Origin: Candidatus Poribacteria bacterium
Lineage (GTDB): Bacteria > Poribacteria > WGA-4E > PCPOR2b
NCBI GenBank assembly: GCA_028819845.1
Contig: JAPPKS010000034.1
Location: forward strand, 225,582-289,581
Direction of reading: 5' to 3'
DNA: 64,000 nucleotides
This document shows positions 25,544 through 34,269 of the stretch, in pieces; positions within the stretch are counted from its first letter, which is position 1, and each line of letters opens with the position of its first letter. The position numbers and the translations under genes are program-made. The notes below the pieces were generated by a model. The model ran no database searches. It worked only from the letters and a program-made list of their open reading frames with translations, and was not told the origin of the DNA.

Positions 25544-26623
25544 TTACTCTTCGATTGCTACTTGTATACTGTTTGATGCGGTTGCGCCGAAGGCGCCCAT
25601 GACGGGTTTTCCGTCTTGATCGCGAAGGTTGGATCGCTGCGCGTCGTTCAGCGGCAATGCCGAAAAGATGTAACGCCCATATTCCGGGCTGAGACCTTCG
25701 ACGATTATTGACAAGGTTTTGCCGGCATTTGCCTCGCGCCCCACAAAGAAACTCTCTTTGCCGATTGAGACGCCGTGCTGTTCTGTCAAATCATTGTCCC
25801 TAGACAATGAGAAAGAATCGGCAGATTCGACGAATCGTTCGTCCTCATGGAGTTGCGGGTCCTCAAGGAATAGCTCTTCTTCAAGAAATTCGTTGTCTAA
25901 TTCAAATACTGTAACAACTGTAACGAAATATGAAGTCACCTCCAAATCTGAACGCCAATAGATTGTCTTTTCGACATCTCTATCTAGTGTTATGCGGTCG
26001 TCGAGGGTTGAGAGGGTATCAATGTCGATGAATTCAACCGGCGGATACGCCGTCGTCACGCCGGTAATCGTCTGGTCGAAGGCTTCGGAATAGATTTCTA
26101 AACGATACTGGGCAAAGAGTTCGACCTGAAAACCGTCCGCACTTTTTGGTTTGTAGCCCCCATCGCCAAAAACCCTTGTTTGACCTACGCCGTGGGAATC
26201 TTCATGAAATTCCCGATAGAACAACTCCTCCGCCAGCGTAACGTACTGAAATTCGTATGCCTCGCCCGAATTTAAATTCGTCACTGTGACGGTAGCCGTT
26301 GTATCCTGAATAAGCGGGAGCGTCTCATCATATTCGTCAATTTCGCCGTCTCCGTCATTGTCAATTCCGTCGAACACATCAGATTCCGCGATCGCCTCGG
26401 TTCTGATAATCCGAATGATGGAATCTTCCGGAGTATCATAGTCAAGCAAACCCTCAACTTTTAATTCCGGTTGGTAATTTCCGAAATCATCTCTGAAATC
26501 GGCGACTTCTAGTTCCCGCTCGCATGAGAGCGCGGCAACTAGCAATAGCGCCGCGAGGCAAATTCTCAGAATATGCACGGTTTTCCTCTTAGAGTCTGTT
26601 TGAATTATAGGTAACTGAGCCAT
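25544..26623 (-). CDS. DUF4249-type lipoprotein partner of a TonB receptor
   Basis: A 359-residue lipoprotein. The hydrophobic stretch ends in the lipobox LVAALSC (Cys at about residue 34). The opening ELKVEGLLDYDTPEDSIIRIIRT and the following VTVTNLNSGEAYEFQYV match DUF4249 proteins, which in Bacteroidetes sit next to CarboxypepD_reg TonB receptors. Here it lies 174 nt after the receptor on the same strand, the same arrangement. A segment at about residues 87-104 (DGIDNDGDGEIDEYDE) is a DxDxDG calcium-loop pattern. A surface lipoprotein that feeds substrate to the receptor is the expected role, though the substrate is unknown. Confidence 0.75.
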   Translation of the reverse strand: MAQLPIIQTDSKRKTVHILRICLAALLLVAALSCERELEVADFRDDFGNYQPELKVEGLLDYDTPEDSIIRIIRTEAIAESDVFDGIDNDGDGEIDEYDETLPLIQDTTATVTVTNLNSGEAYEFQYVTLAEELFYREFHEDSHGVGQTRVFGDGGYKPKSADGFQVELFAQYRLEIYSEAFDQTITGVTTAYPPVEFIDIDTLSTLDDRITLDRDVEKTIYWRSDLEVTSYFVTVVTVFELDNEFLEEELFLEDPQLHEDERFVESADSFSLSRDNDLTEQHGVSIGKESFFVGREANAGKTLSIIVEGLSPEYGRYIFSALPLNDAQRSNLRDQDGKPVMGAFGATASNSIQVAIEE

Positions 26624-26797
26624 TCTTAGGCGTTTAAGTTGCTATAATCTGTCGCCCCGCTGGGGCTTTTGATGCATGGTGAATTGGCGTTTCTATTTTA
26701 CTGAAAAAACTATCTTCGATTTGATGATCGAAGATCCCCTCTGGGGCTTTGACTTAAGACAACTGGAGCCGTAAAAAATGAATGTTAAATCAGGTTC

Positions 26798-29131
26798 TTA
26801 GAACTCAAATTCTATTCCGAATGTCGGGATAATTGGAAACATACTAATTGCCGTAACTTTTGACGGCGAACGGTCGTGATCCCAAATGTAGAGTAGATAG
26901 TTGTAATGATTTGTAAAATTGATGACCTGCAGCTTGAATTTGCCGTTCGCCCCAAAAGGTGAGATGTCTCTAATCCAGGCAATATCTCCGCGTACGTAGG
27001 GTGGATACCGCGATGAATTTTTCCTGCCTTCAATGCTGATAACGTCCCTATAGGGGTTATCCGGCGAGTCACCGCCATAATAGACTTTGCCGACGACCGG
27101 CGTATAGGGTTGACCGCTTGACACGGTCCAGGAGAGTGAGAACCGGTTATTCGGGCTCATCTGGTAACTGGTAACGAAGTTGAGCGAATGCGGCCTTGAA
27201 TATTTTGGCGGATAGATTTCCGACGCTCGGTTATCTGTTTTTTCGACCTTTCCATCCTCGTTGAAATCGAACCGCCTTTCCACGTTCGAGTATGAATAGC
27301 CGAGCCAACCCGTAAATTTCCCGGCGGTTTTCTTCAGGAAAAGCTCCAAGCCCCAGACACGTCCTGTACCGGAGATGAACTCATCAAACGCACGGCCGGG
27401 ATCATTGCCCAGATTGCTGGTGAGGACGTTGCTGTAGGGTTTATAATAGGCCTCAACCGAACCGGTAAATCCCGGGTTAAACCATCTTTCGAATCCAAGA
27501 ATGAAATGCTGATTCTTTATCGCATCAAATTCTTCGGGCACCGGCAACCAGAAATCGACAATCTGCAGGATTTGGTCTTCGTCGTTCACCGTGAAAAGGA
27601 ATTGATTGAACCGCCCCCAACTTCCCTTGAATGTCAGGTCCTCCGATAAAAGGTATTTGAATCCGAAACGTGGATCGAGATAGATTTTATCGTGCAACTC
27701 GTATTTGGTGCCGCGCAATCCGAACTGAAGCGAGAGCAGGTCGTTGAGTTTCCATTTATCTTGAATGAAGGCGTTAAAGATGTAGGCGTCTTGCGCGACG
27801 TCGAAGTAATTGACATTATCCACATGCAAGATAAATTCCATGTTCAATTTTTTTGCCGTGGCTCCCATCTTAAGGGTATGCTGAGGCGAAAGATACCAGG
27901 TTAACCGTTCCGAGATCGAATAGTCCTGAATCTGGTTGTTCGCCATAGCGACAGTTTGGTCTTCGCTTGCATCTATATCGACTTCGGTGACCTCCAGATC
28001 CACGTCAAAATCGAAATTGGAGCGCGTTAGTACAAGTTCCGAGAAGAACTTCGCGTTTGGCACGTACCGCCACTTCAAGCTGGGAGCGTTATTCCCCCAG
28101 TTCCAGTTGAAATCTGTGGTATCGTCCGAATACTCATCTTCGCCGGTATAGAAAAACGTCAGAACATCTCGTCCATCAAAGGTCGAGAAGGTCAACCTGT
28201 TTTCCGCATTCAGATCGCTAAAGATCTTGATTTGGCCGTCCCAGAAATAGTATCTCCAGTCCTGATCTTCGCCCCGTGCGCGGTTGAACCGTTCGGCGAT
28301 GAGATCGAAGTAGGTTCTTCTACCGGAGATTATCCAAGCCCCCTTATAGAACGGTCCCTCCAGCATCATTTTGCTGCTGAGGAGCGAGACTTCTCCTTTT
28401 CCTTTAATCTGCTTCCCCTCTCTTGAGGTGATGTCCAAGATAGACGACAGTCTACCGGGGTACTCTGCGGGATAGCCGCCCGCCAAGAATTTAGCATCGG
28501 CAATAGTGTCCGCATTGAAAGTGGAGAACAACCCGCCAAGATGATAAGGGTTATAAATCTCCGCGCCGTCAACCAGTACCAAGTTTTCATCGGGCCTTCC
28601 GCCGCGGACGATCAGCGCAGAGCTGAAGTCGCTCTGTGAAGTGACACTCGGGAGTTGTTGAATTGTGCGAAAGACATCGGCTTCAACAAATGACGGGGTA
28701 TTTACTATGTCTTCAGAACTGATGTGCGTGCGGCTGATTTCTACATCTTCTTTGAACCGCGTTAATTCCCCTGTTACCGTCACTTCCTCAAGTTCAACGG
28801 CTTCCGGCGCGACCTCAATATCGAGCCTTAGCTCACCGTCCGGCTGAATTTCAATCTCTTTCTCTACGCGCTCATACCGCGCCTTTGAAACGATTAGCTT
28901 GTAGCTACCCGGCGGTATGCCACTCAACACATAATAACCGTGCACATCGGACACGGCGGTAAATTGAGTGTCACCCAGTATAATTCTAGCGTATGGCAAC
29001 GGGGATCCGGAAACTTTGTCGTGTAGATATCCGTTGATACGACCTGCGCCTTGCGCAAACAGGAGGGACGTCACGAACGTTAGCATAATGAGCACCGATA
29101 CATTGAAATACCGGTTAAATTTTTGGCGCAT
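26798..29131 (-). CDS. TonB-dependent receptor with CarboxypepD_reg-like domain
   Basis: A 777-residue outer-membrane receptor with a signal peptide ending near FAQG. The beta-sandwich at ~28-110 (GRINGYLHDKVSGSPLPYARIIL...GYYVLSGIPPGSYKLIV) is followed by the plug (ADVFRTIQQLPSVTSQSDFSSALIVRGGRPDENLVLVDGAEIYNPYHLGG) and the barrel, ending with FEFEF. A 12-residue dockerin-type calcium loop (DFNEDGKVEKTD) sits in an extracellular-type loop. Its N-terminal half is similar in layout to the receptor at 4685-6928, but the two differ in detail. It is paired with the DUF4249 lipoprotein downstream. Confidence 0.93.
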   Translation of the reverse strand: MRQKFNRYFNVSVLIMLTFVTSLLFAQGAGRINGYLHDKVSGSPLPYARIILGDTQFTAVSDVHGYYVLSGIPPGSYKLIVSKARYERVEKEIEIQPDGELRLDIEVAPEAVELEEVTVTGELTRFKEDVEISRTHISSEDIVNTPSFVEADVFRTIQQLPSVTSQSDFSSALIVRGGRPDENLVLVDGAEIYNPYHLGGLFSTFNADTIADAKFLAGGYPAEYPGRLSSILDITSREGKQIKGKGEVSLLSSKMMLEGPFYKGAWIISGRRTYFDLIAERFNRARGEDQDWRYYFWDGQIKIFSDLNAENRLTFSTFDGRDVLTFFYTGEDEYSDDTTDFNWNWGNNAPSLKWRYVPNAKFFSELVLTRSNFDFDVDLEVTEVDIDASEDQTVAMANNQIQDYSISERLTWYLSPQHTLKMGATAKKLNMEFILHVDNVNYFDVAQDAYIFNAFIQDKWKLNDLLSLQFGLRGTKYELHDKIYLDPRFGFKYLLSEDLTFKGSWGRFNQFLFTVNDEDQILQIVDFWLPVPEEFDAIKNQHFILGFERWFNPGFTGSVEAYYKPYSNVLTSNLGNDPGRAFDEFISGTGRVWGLELFLKKTAGKFTGWLGYSYSNVERRFDFNEDGKVEKTDNRASEIYPPKYSRPHSLNFVTSYQMSPNNRFSLSWTVSSGQPYTPVVGKVYYGGDSPDNPYRDVISIEGRKNSSRYPPYVRGDIAWIRDISPFGANGKFKLQVINFTNHYNYLLYIWDHDRSPSKVTAISMFPIIPTFGIEFEF

Positions 29132-29368
29132 TAATCTCTTTCTTATTGGACGATTATTTCTTGCATTGTAGCCTAAGGCGCACTTGCTGTCAAGAGTGTT
29201 GGAGAGTGCTCTCTAATACGACAAAGAGAAGCCTGAAAAATTAATCATTTTTTATAAGCACAAGTTACACAATTTTCGTAACAACCTGCCCCGGCAGTTC
29301 TTAGGATTGACAGGGAAGAAACGGACTTAAAGGAAAAAGAGGCTCTGCTAGCGGGAACTTGCGCCGTA

Positions 29369-29397
29369 TTGACAAAAGTCCTCGAATATGCTATTCT
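29369..29397 (+). promoter_or_regulatory. sigma70-type promoter upstream of the aminotransferase
   Basis: TTGACA (29369-29374), 17 nt, TATTCT (29392-29397). The downstream ATG is at 29780, so the leader would be about 375 nt and include the heptad minisatellite and an 8-bp inverted repeat (CAGCGTAG/CTACGCTG, ~29489-29524). Confidence 0.6.
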
Positions 29398-29555
29398 TCC
29401 CTAGGAAATTGCAATTTAAATGCCAAAATCAAATTTCAGTACGGGCTAGGATATTCAAGGTTGAATTCAGAGAACCTGTTGTAGAAGTGATACAACAGCG
29501 TAGCGCAGGTGTCACAACTACGCTGCGGTAGGCGGGGTTTGGGAACCGCACCCAT

Positions 29556-29690
29556 TGAGTAATGAGTAATGAGTAATGAGTAATGAGTAAAGCGTAATGA
29601 GTAAAGCGTAATGAGTAAAGCGTAATGAGTAAAGCGTAATGAGTAAGGCGTAATGCGTAAGGCGTAATGCGTAAGGCGTAATGAGTAAAA
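29556..29690. repeat. heptanucleotide minisatellite
   Basis: Tandem 7-mers of the form TGAGTAA, switching to GCGTAAT and AGGCGTA variants towards the 3' end, in about 19 copies. Because 7 is not a multiple of 3, any frame through it reads as a longer cyclic string; the minus-strand frame gives the artefactual THYALRITHYALR pattern. Nothing else in 29132-29779 is coding. Confidence 0.9.
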
Positions 29691-29779
29691 TACAATGGAA
29701 TTAACTATTGAGGTGAAATGCCAATTCGCATCTGGGGTTCGACACAGATTGAAATTAACGAGGGGTTAATCTACATCTC

Positions 29780-31162
29780 ATGCCAAATTCCGATTTTAAA
29801 AACCTGCCTGCCGCTCTGGGCGGAACGCCGGTCTTTGAATCCGACTCAGACTCGGCTTATCCAAAACTTGAGCAGTGGCGGCAAATCACGGACGCAGAAG
29901 CGCAGATTGCCTATGAGATGACGCTGCGGAACGAGCTTTCCGGCGCGTCCCCAGTGGTTCAGGAGTTTGAGGAGATGTGGCGTGAACGGCATCACACCGA
30001 ATTTGCGATAAGCCTTATCAACGGAACCGCGGCGATTCACAGCGCCATGTTCGGCCTCGGGGTTGGTCCCGGCGATGAAGTCATCTGCCCGACGTATACG
30101 TGGATTTGTTCAATTACGCCGGCGTTGATGCTGATGGCGAAACCGGTCTTTTGCGAGATTGACCCGCGAACTTTGCTCATTGACGCGGCAGATGTGCGGC
30201 GGCGCATCACCGACCGGACGAAAGCGATTGTGGCTGTGCACCTGTGGGGAAACGTATGCGACATGGATGCGCTGATGGCGTTGAGTAAGGAGACAGGGGT
30301 ACCGGTGATAGAGGATTGCTCTCACGCGCACGGCGCAAGTTACAAAGGGAAGCCGTGCGGAAGCATCGGACACGCCGGCGCCTGGAGTCTGCAAGGCAGC
30401 AAACCGGTGAGCGCCGGTGAAGGCGGGGTACTAGCGACCAACGACCCTGACGTGTTTGAACGCGCCTGTTTACTTGGCCAGGTGAACCGCTCGGTTAAAA
30501 TTGAAGGGGGAAGTTCCAAATACGCGCATCTCCCCCCGATGGGGCTTGGGGTAAAATACCGCGCGCACCCGCTCGCTATCGGCATCGCATCGGTACAGAT
30601 GGAGAAACTTGATGCGTTGAACACGAAGCGACGCGCATACATTCAAGATGTGTCAGGCGGATTGGAATCAATTCCGGGGATAAGTCCTGTTGAGATGTAT
30701 TCGGGAACAGAACCGGCGGGTTTCTTTGGTTTCCCCGTCCATTACGTTCAGGCTGAGCTTAGCGGATTGCCGGCGCCTGCCTTTGCAGATGCGCTCCGAA
30801 AAGAGGGGGTTCTTGCGAACAATAATCCGTACCCGCTTCTAGTCGGCGACGGGGTACCAATCTTCTCGGGCAGCTTGCCGACCAACGACAACCCGTATCC
30901 GCTTCTCCACAACCTACCGCTGTTTACGGAAGGGCTGGATATTTTTACCGAAGGGCGAGGCGCCTTGTGCACGCCCGAAATGGGCGGCGATTACCGCGGC
31001 ACGGCTGCGGGCGATTTGCCCATCAGTGAAGCAGCCTGCTCGCGGTTGGTGTTTCTGCCGGTTTTGGCAGATCCGATTCCTGACGCAGCGGCGGGCGTGC
31101 TCGCCGCCATCCGCAAAGTTGCGCTTCATGCCGAAATGCTCGCGAAACAATATGCGGCTTGA
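29780..31162 (+). CDS. DegT/DnrJ/EryC1/StrS-family PLP aminotransferase
   Basis: A 460-residue sugar or amino-acid aminotransferase of the DegT fold. Key blocks: ISLINGTAAIHSAMFGLGVGPGDEVICPTYTW, VIEDCSHAHGASYKGKPCGSIGHAGAWSLQGSKPVSAGEGG (Lys of SKP as PLP-anchor), and KYRAHPLAIGIASVQ. The family makes amino sugars for surface polysaccharides or antibiotics; this subgroup (SLQGSKPVSAGEGG) is also found in AHBA-like and inositol-related pathways, so the exact product is not inferred. It abuts glpD downstream. A leader of about 375 nt precedes it. Confidence 0.9.
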   Translation: MPNSDFKNLPAALGGTPVFESDSDSAYPKLEQWRQITDAEAQIAYEMTLRNELSGASPVVQEFEEMWRERHHTEFAISLINGTAAIHSAMFGLGVGPGDEVICPTYTWICSITPALMLMAKPVFCEIDPRTLLIDAADVRRRITDRTKAIVAVHLWGNVCDMDALMALSKETGVPVIEDCSHAHGASYKGKPCGSIGHAGAWSLQGSKPVSAGEGGVLATNDPDVFERACLLGQVNRSVKIEGGSSKYAHLPPMGLGVKYRAHPLAIGIASVQMEKLDALNTKRRAYIQDVSGGLESIPGISPVEMYSGTEPAGFFGFPVHYVQAELSGLPAPAFADALRKEGVLANNNPYPLLVGDGVPIFSGSLPTNDNPYPLLHNLPLFTEGLDIFTEGRGALCTPEMGGDYRGTAAGDLPISEAACSRLVFLPVLADPIPDAAAGVLAAIRKVALHAEMLAKQYAA

Positions 31163-31163
31163 C

Positions 31164-32819
31164 ATGTCGACCGAATTTTCAGCTCGAACTCGGGCTCACA
31201 ATATCAAACGCTTAACAAGCGAGCCGTTTGATGTCTTGGTCATCGGCGGCGGCATCGTGGGGGCGGGCTTGATTCGCGACCTAGCCTTAAACGGGCATTT
31301 CAAGGCTGCACTCATTGAAAAGGGCGACTTTTCGAACGGTACAAGCAGCGCAACTTCCCAACTGATCCACGGCGGTTTTCGATATCTTATCAAGCGCGAC
31401 TTTTCGCTAATAAAGGAAGCGAGGCGTGAACGAGAGACGCTGTTGCGTATCGCGCCCAACCTAGTCAAGCCGCTACCCATTGCCATACTCAATTATAAGG
31501 GCGATCCGTATCCGCTCTCCGGCATGCAGATTGCGGCGCGGTATTACAACCATCTCTCTAAAACTGATGGCGCTGAGCGGGCATGTTCCTACCGTGATGC
31601 GGCGCAGATTCAGCGTTTGGTCGGACCTATTGAGACGAATTCGTTGAAAGGGTGCGTCGTCGTTTGGGATAGCATGGTTGATGATGCGCGGTTGACACTG
31701 CTGACACTCAAGGATGCACATCAGCACGGTGCGGTTATCACCAACTACGTTCGCTTTCTCGAATCCGACGCTCAGTACAATAGTTCTAGCAGCGGGTATA
31801 CAGTACGAGTTGAGGATGCAATATCCGGGGAACAGTTTGAGATTGCCGCTCGGAAAGTTGTGTCGGCAACGGGGCCATGGACGGACCGGTTATGGGAAAA
31901 GGACTCTGCCTATAACGGTGTGCCGAGGTTGACAACCCGCAAGGCAAAAGGGATTCACATTCTATTGCCCCGATTGAACCCGAACCGCTACGGTATCGCC
32001 GCGTTTACACGATCGGAAAAGCGAAAGAAGGAGAAACCTCGAATTGTGTTTACGCTTTCATACGATGCGGAATTGTCCGCGGTCGGCACCACTGAATCCG
32101 ATCCTGGAGAAGATCTTGACGCGGTGCGCCCGTCTAGTGACGAGGTGGACTATCTCTTAGCAGAAACGGCGCGGATTTTTCCAACGGCGGCGGCAAACCG
32201 GCGGGACGTTGTTTCGGCATACGCTGGTGTGCGCCCTTTAATCGCCTCCAAAAACGGCGGTTTTGTTTCACGAGAACACTTGATTGCCGAGAGTGACAGC
32301 GGGGTGATGTATATCTACGGTGGAAAATTAACCACGCACCGACAGATTGCCGAGGAAGCCGTCAACTACATCGCGGAAGAACTTCAGCGTCCACGTCACT
32401 GCAAGACCGGCACGAATCCGTTGCTAAATGGTGAGGGATCAACTCGAAAGAACGACGCGCTGGCGGATGCCGATTGGGAACGGATTGTCCAACGCTACGG
32501 CGCGGGAGCGGACGCTATCTTGACGTTTATACACCGAGATCCATCGCTCGCGGAGCCGATGCCGGAAGCGTCAACATTCTTGAAAGCAGAAGTGCTTTAT
32601 GCCTTTTGGGGGGAAATGGCGATGACGCTCGACGACCTACTCTGGCGCCGGATGCGCATCGGATTGACGGCGGGACAGGGCGTTGATGCTGCGCCGAAAA
32701 TCGCTCAGTTTCTCGTTGAGCGCGGACATTGGGACAAGGCTAAGGTTTCCGCCGAAGTAAACGCCTATAGGCAACACATTTTGGACTTGAATGCCGAATT
32801 AAAAATTGGATTGTCGTAA
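31164..32819 (+). CDS. glpD: FAD-dependent glycerol-3-phosphate dehydrogenase
   Basis: A 551-residue flavoenzyme oxidising sn-glycerol-3-phosphate to dihydroxyacetone phosphate and passing electrons to quinone. The N-terminal Rossmann motif is VIGGGIVGAGLIRDLALNG (about residues 26-44). TSSATSQLIHGGFRYLIKRDFSLIKEARRERETLLRIAPNLVKPL is the hallmark of the GlpD/GlpA family. The C-terminal DAO_C domain runs to the end (VLYAFWGEMAMTLDDLLWRRMRIGL). I chose ATG at 31164, 1 nt after the upstream stop; ATG at 31152 and a much longer extension inside the previous gene are less likely. The tight spacing suggests translation coupled to the aminotransferase gene. Confidence 0.93.
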   Translation: MSTEFSARTRAHNIKRLTSEPFDVLVIGGGIVGAGLIRDLALNGHFKAALIEKGDFSNGTSSATSQLIHGGFRYLIKRDFSLIKEARRERETLLRIAPNLVKPLPIAILNYKGDPYPLSGMQIAARYYNHLSKTDGAERACSYRDAAQIQRLVGPIETNSLKGCVVVWDSMVDDARLTLLTLKDAHQHGAVITNYVRFLESDAQYNSSSSGYTVRVEDAISGEQFEIAARKVVSATGPWTDRLWEKDSAYNGVPRLTTRKAKGIHILLPRLNPNRYGIAAFTRSEKRKKEKPRIVFTLSYDAELSAVGTTESDPGEDLDAVRPSSDEVDYLLAETARIFPTAAANRRDVVSAYAGVRPLIASKNGGFVSREHLIAESDSGVMYIYGGKLTTHRQIAEEAVNYIAEELQRPRHCKTGTNPLLNGEGSTRKNDALADADWERIVQRYGAGADAILTFIHRDPSLAEPMPEASTFLKAEVLYAFWGEMAMTLDDLLWRRMRIGLTAGQGVDAAPKIAQFLVERGHWDKAKVSAEVNAYRQHILDLNAELKIGLS

Positions 32820-32851
32820 TGTCATCGGAGCGCGCACGGGTTCAAATATTC

Positions 32852-32880
32852 TTGTCAGGTGAATTGGACTGTGGTATAAT
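32852..32880 (+). promoter_or_regulatory. sigma70-type promoter of the ferredoxin fusion gene
   Basis: TTGTCA (32852-32857), 17 nt, TATAAT (32875-32880). It starts 33 nt after the glpD stop; the ATG is at 32929 with GGAGA upstream. Confidence 0.75.
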
Positions 32881-32928
32881 TTTGATGAGATTTCGGAGGA
32901 ATCGGTTACGTTTTAGGAGAGATGGAAA

Positions 32929-34170
32929 ATGGCGTATGTAATCTGTGAACCGTGTGTGGATGTGATGGACACTGCATGTGTTGACGTGTGTCCTGTGGAC
33001 TGTATTCATACAACTGAAGGGGAAAAACAACTTTATATTAATCCTGCAGAGTGTATTGACTGCGCCGCATGTGAGCCCGCATGCCCTGTAGATGCGATTT
33101 TTATGATTGATGACGTGCCGGAAGAGTGGACTTCGTACAATGAAATAAACAGCAAATTTTTTGAGACATTTGTTAAACCGGGTGCGGGTGAAGGGACTGG
33201 ACAAGGCGGAACAGCGCAAGGAGAAGAAGATGAAGCGTTTAGGGCTTCCGAAGTCGAAGAATTTGTCCAAATGCTCGAAGCGCCAAAATCTTCGATTCGC
33301 GGTTTTTTCCGCATGCACGTGATGTTTTCGCAACCATGGTTGGGAGCGTTATCGGCGAGATTCAAGAGCGACCTAGAGGAATTGGCGTCAGACGCAAAGG
33401 TGTTCAGCGCGTCGGTTTCGACGGGAATTAACAGTCTGATTAACTTGGCGGTTTACCCGCTGGCGTTTTTCATGATTGGCGCGGCGGTTTGGGGTGTTGA
33501 CCTATTTACAAGCCGAGGAAACTTGTTCATATTGCTTGGCGTGGCTCTCGCAATTGGTGAAGGCATGTTTCGATTCAAGGATGTACTAGTTGCGACTGAA
33601 AGCGAGGAGGAGCCGCGTTACGGCGCCGCGTGGTACGGTTGGCTGCCGTCGTTTATTGCGACTCCGCTGCTATCATGGCTGCGCCCCGTAATTGCCGTTG
33701 AACCAGACGCACCGCGCTCAAGCCTACCTGGGGCGGTTCTTGCGGATGGTCACATTTACGCCGAGGACACGCGAGAACGTTACCGCCGCTACGGCATGAT
33801 GCACCGATTCAAAACCACAGCAGACCGCTATATTATCGAAGTTGAGTTCCCGCGGTGGGTACCTGATAGTGAATACAAGAAGGAACACAACCTGCCAGAT
33901 TTGATGCCTGATTATGCGTATCAGGTTCATCTAGAAGGCAATATTTTGACTATTGAAGCGAAGCTAGAGGATCCTCGATTCACCGATGTGCTCGGCCGAG
34001 CAAGTTCTTTCCCCAACGGGTTCACGAACACATTCCATATTGAGGGGAATCCTGAAAACTTTCGGGATTCGTATCGTGATAAGTTGCTTGAAATTATTGT
34101 TCCGAAGTCCGGCAAAGTTGAAGATTTGCCGACTGAGCATGAAGTTCACTATGCGAAATTAAAGGGGTAG
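32929..34170 (+). CDS. 7Fe/8Fe ferredoxin fused to membrane segment and Hsp20-like domain
   Basis: A 413-residue protein with three parts. Residues 1-85 are a FdI-type ferredoxin: C9-x7-C17-x3-C21-P with C25 for the first cluster, C42-x2-C45-x2-C48-x3-C52-P for the second, followed by the typical VPEEW tail. A linker (~85-120) is Gly/Glu-rich. Two hydrophobic segments (~170-192 and ~198-217) could span a membrane. Residues ~290-395 have the alpha-crystallin pattern: DRYIIEVEFPR, YQVHLEGNILTIEAKLEDPR, SFPNGFTNTFHI, DKLLEIIVPK. Ferredoxins carry low-potential electrons and Hsp20s hold unfolded protein; combining them in one membrane protein is unusual. It has its own promoter and terminator and stands as a single-gene unit. 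The Hsp20 assignment is by pattern only. Confidence 0.75.
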   Translation: MAYVICEPCVDVMDTACVDVCPVDCIHTTEGEKQLYINPAECIDCAACEPACPVDAIFMIDDVPEEWTSYNEINSKFFETFVKPGAGEGTGQGGTAQGEEDEAFRASEVEEFVQMLEAPKSSIRGFFRMHVMFSQPWLGALSARFKSDLEELASDAKVFSASVSTGINSLINLAVYPLAFFMIGAAVWGVDLFTSRGNLFILLGVALAIGEGMFRFKDVLVATESEEEPRYGAAWYGWLPSFIATPLLSWLRPVIAVEPDAPRSSLPGAVLADGHIYAEDTRERYRRYGMMHRFKTTADRYIIEVEFPRWVPDSEYKKEHNLPDLMPDYAYQVHLEGNILTIEAKLEDPRFTDVLGRASSFPNGFTNTFHIEGNPENFRDSYRDKLLEIIVPKSGKVEDLPTEHEVHYAKLKG

Positions 34171-34190
34171 TTCGTAACCAAGTTTAACCA

Positions 34191-34230
34191 AAATGCGGAA
34201 TCCGGGGCGCGCCCTAGATTCCGCATTTTT
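34191..34230 (+). terminator. intrinsic terminator after the ferredoxin fusion gene
   Basis: AAATGCGGAATC (34191-34202) pairs with GATTCCGCATTT (34217-34228), followed by T's (34226-34230 and the TTATTTTA beyond). A 12-bp stem. Confidence 0.88.
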
Positions 34231-34269
34231 ATTTTAGGCGGTTGGCATTCAGCCGTAACTAAAATTGTG

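Noticed and set aside
29429..29695. Minus-strand ORF with THYALRITHYALR-type repeats
   Set aside because: It is a translation of the heptanucleotide minisatellite, a well-known kind of artefact.
31026..31163. Upstream extension of glpD to 31026
   Set aside because: It would run inside the aminotransferase gene in another frame and adds a Cys/Arg-rich segment with no similarity; the GlpD N-terminus fits the later ATG.
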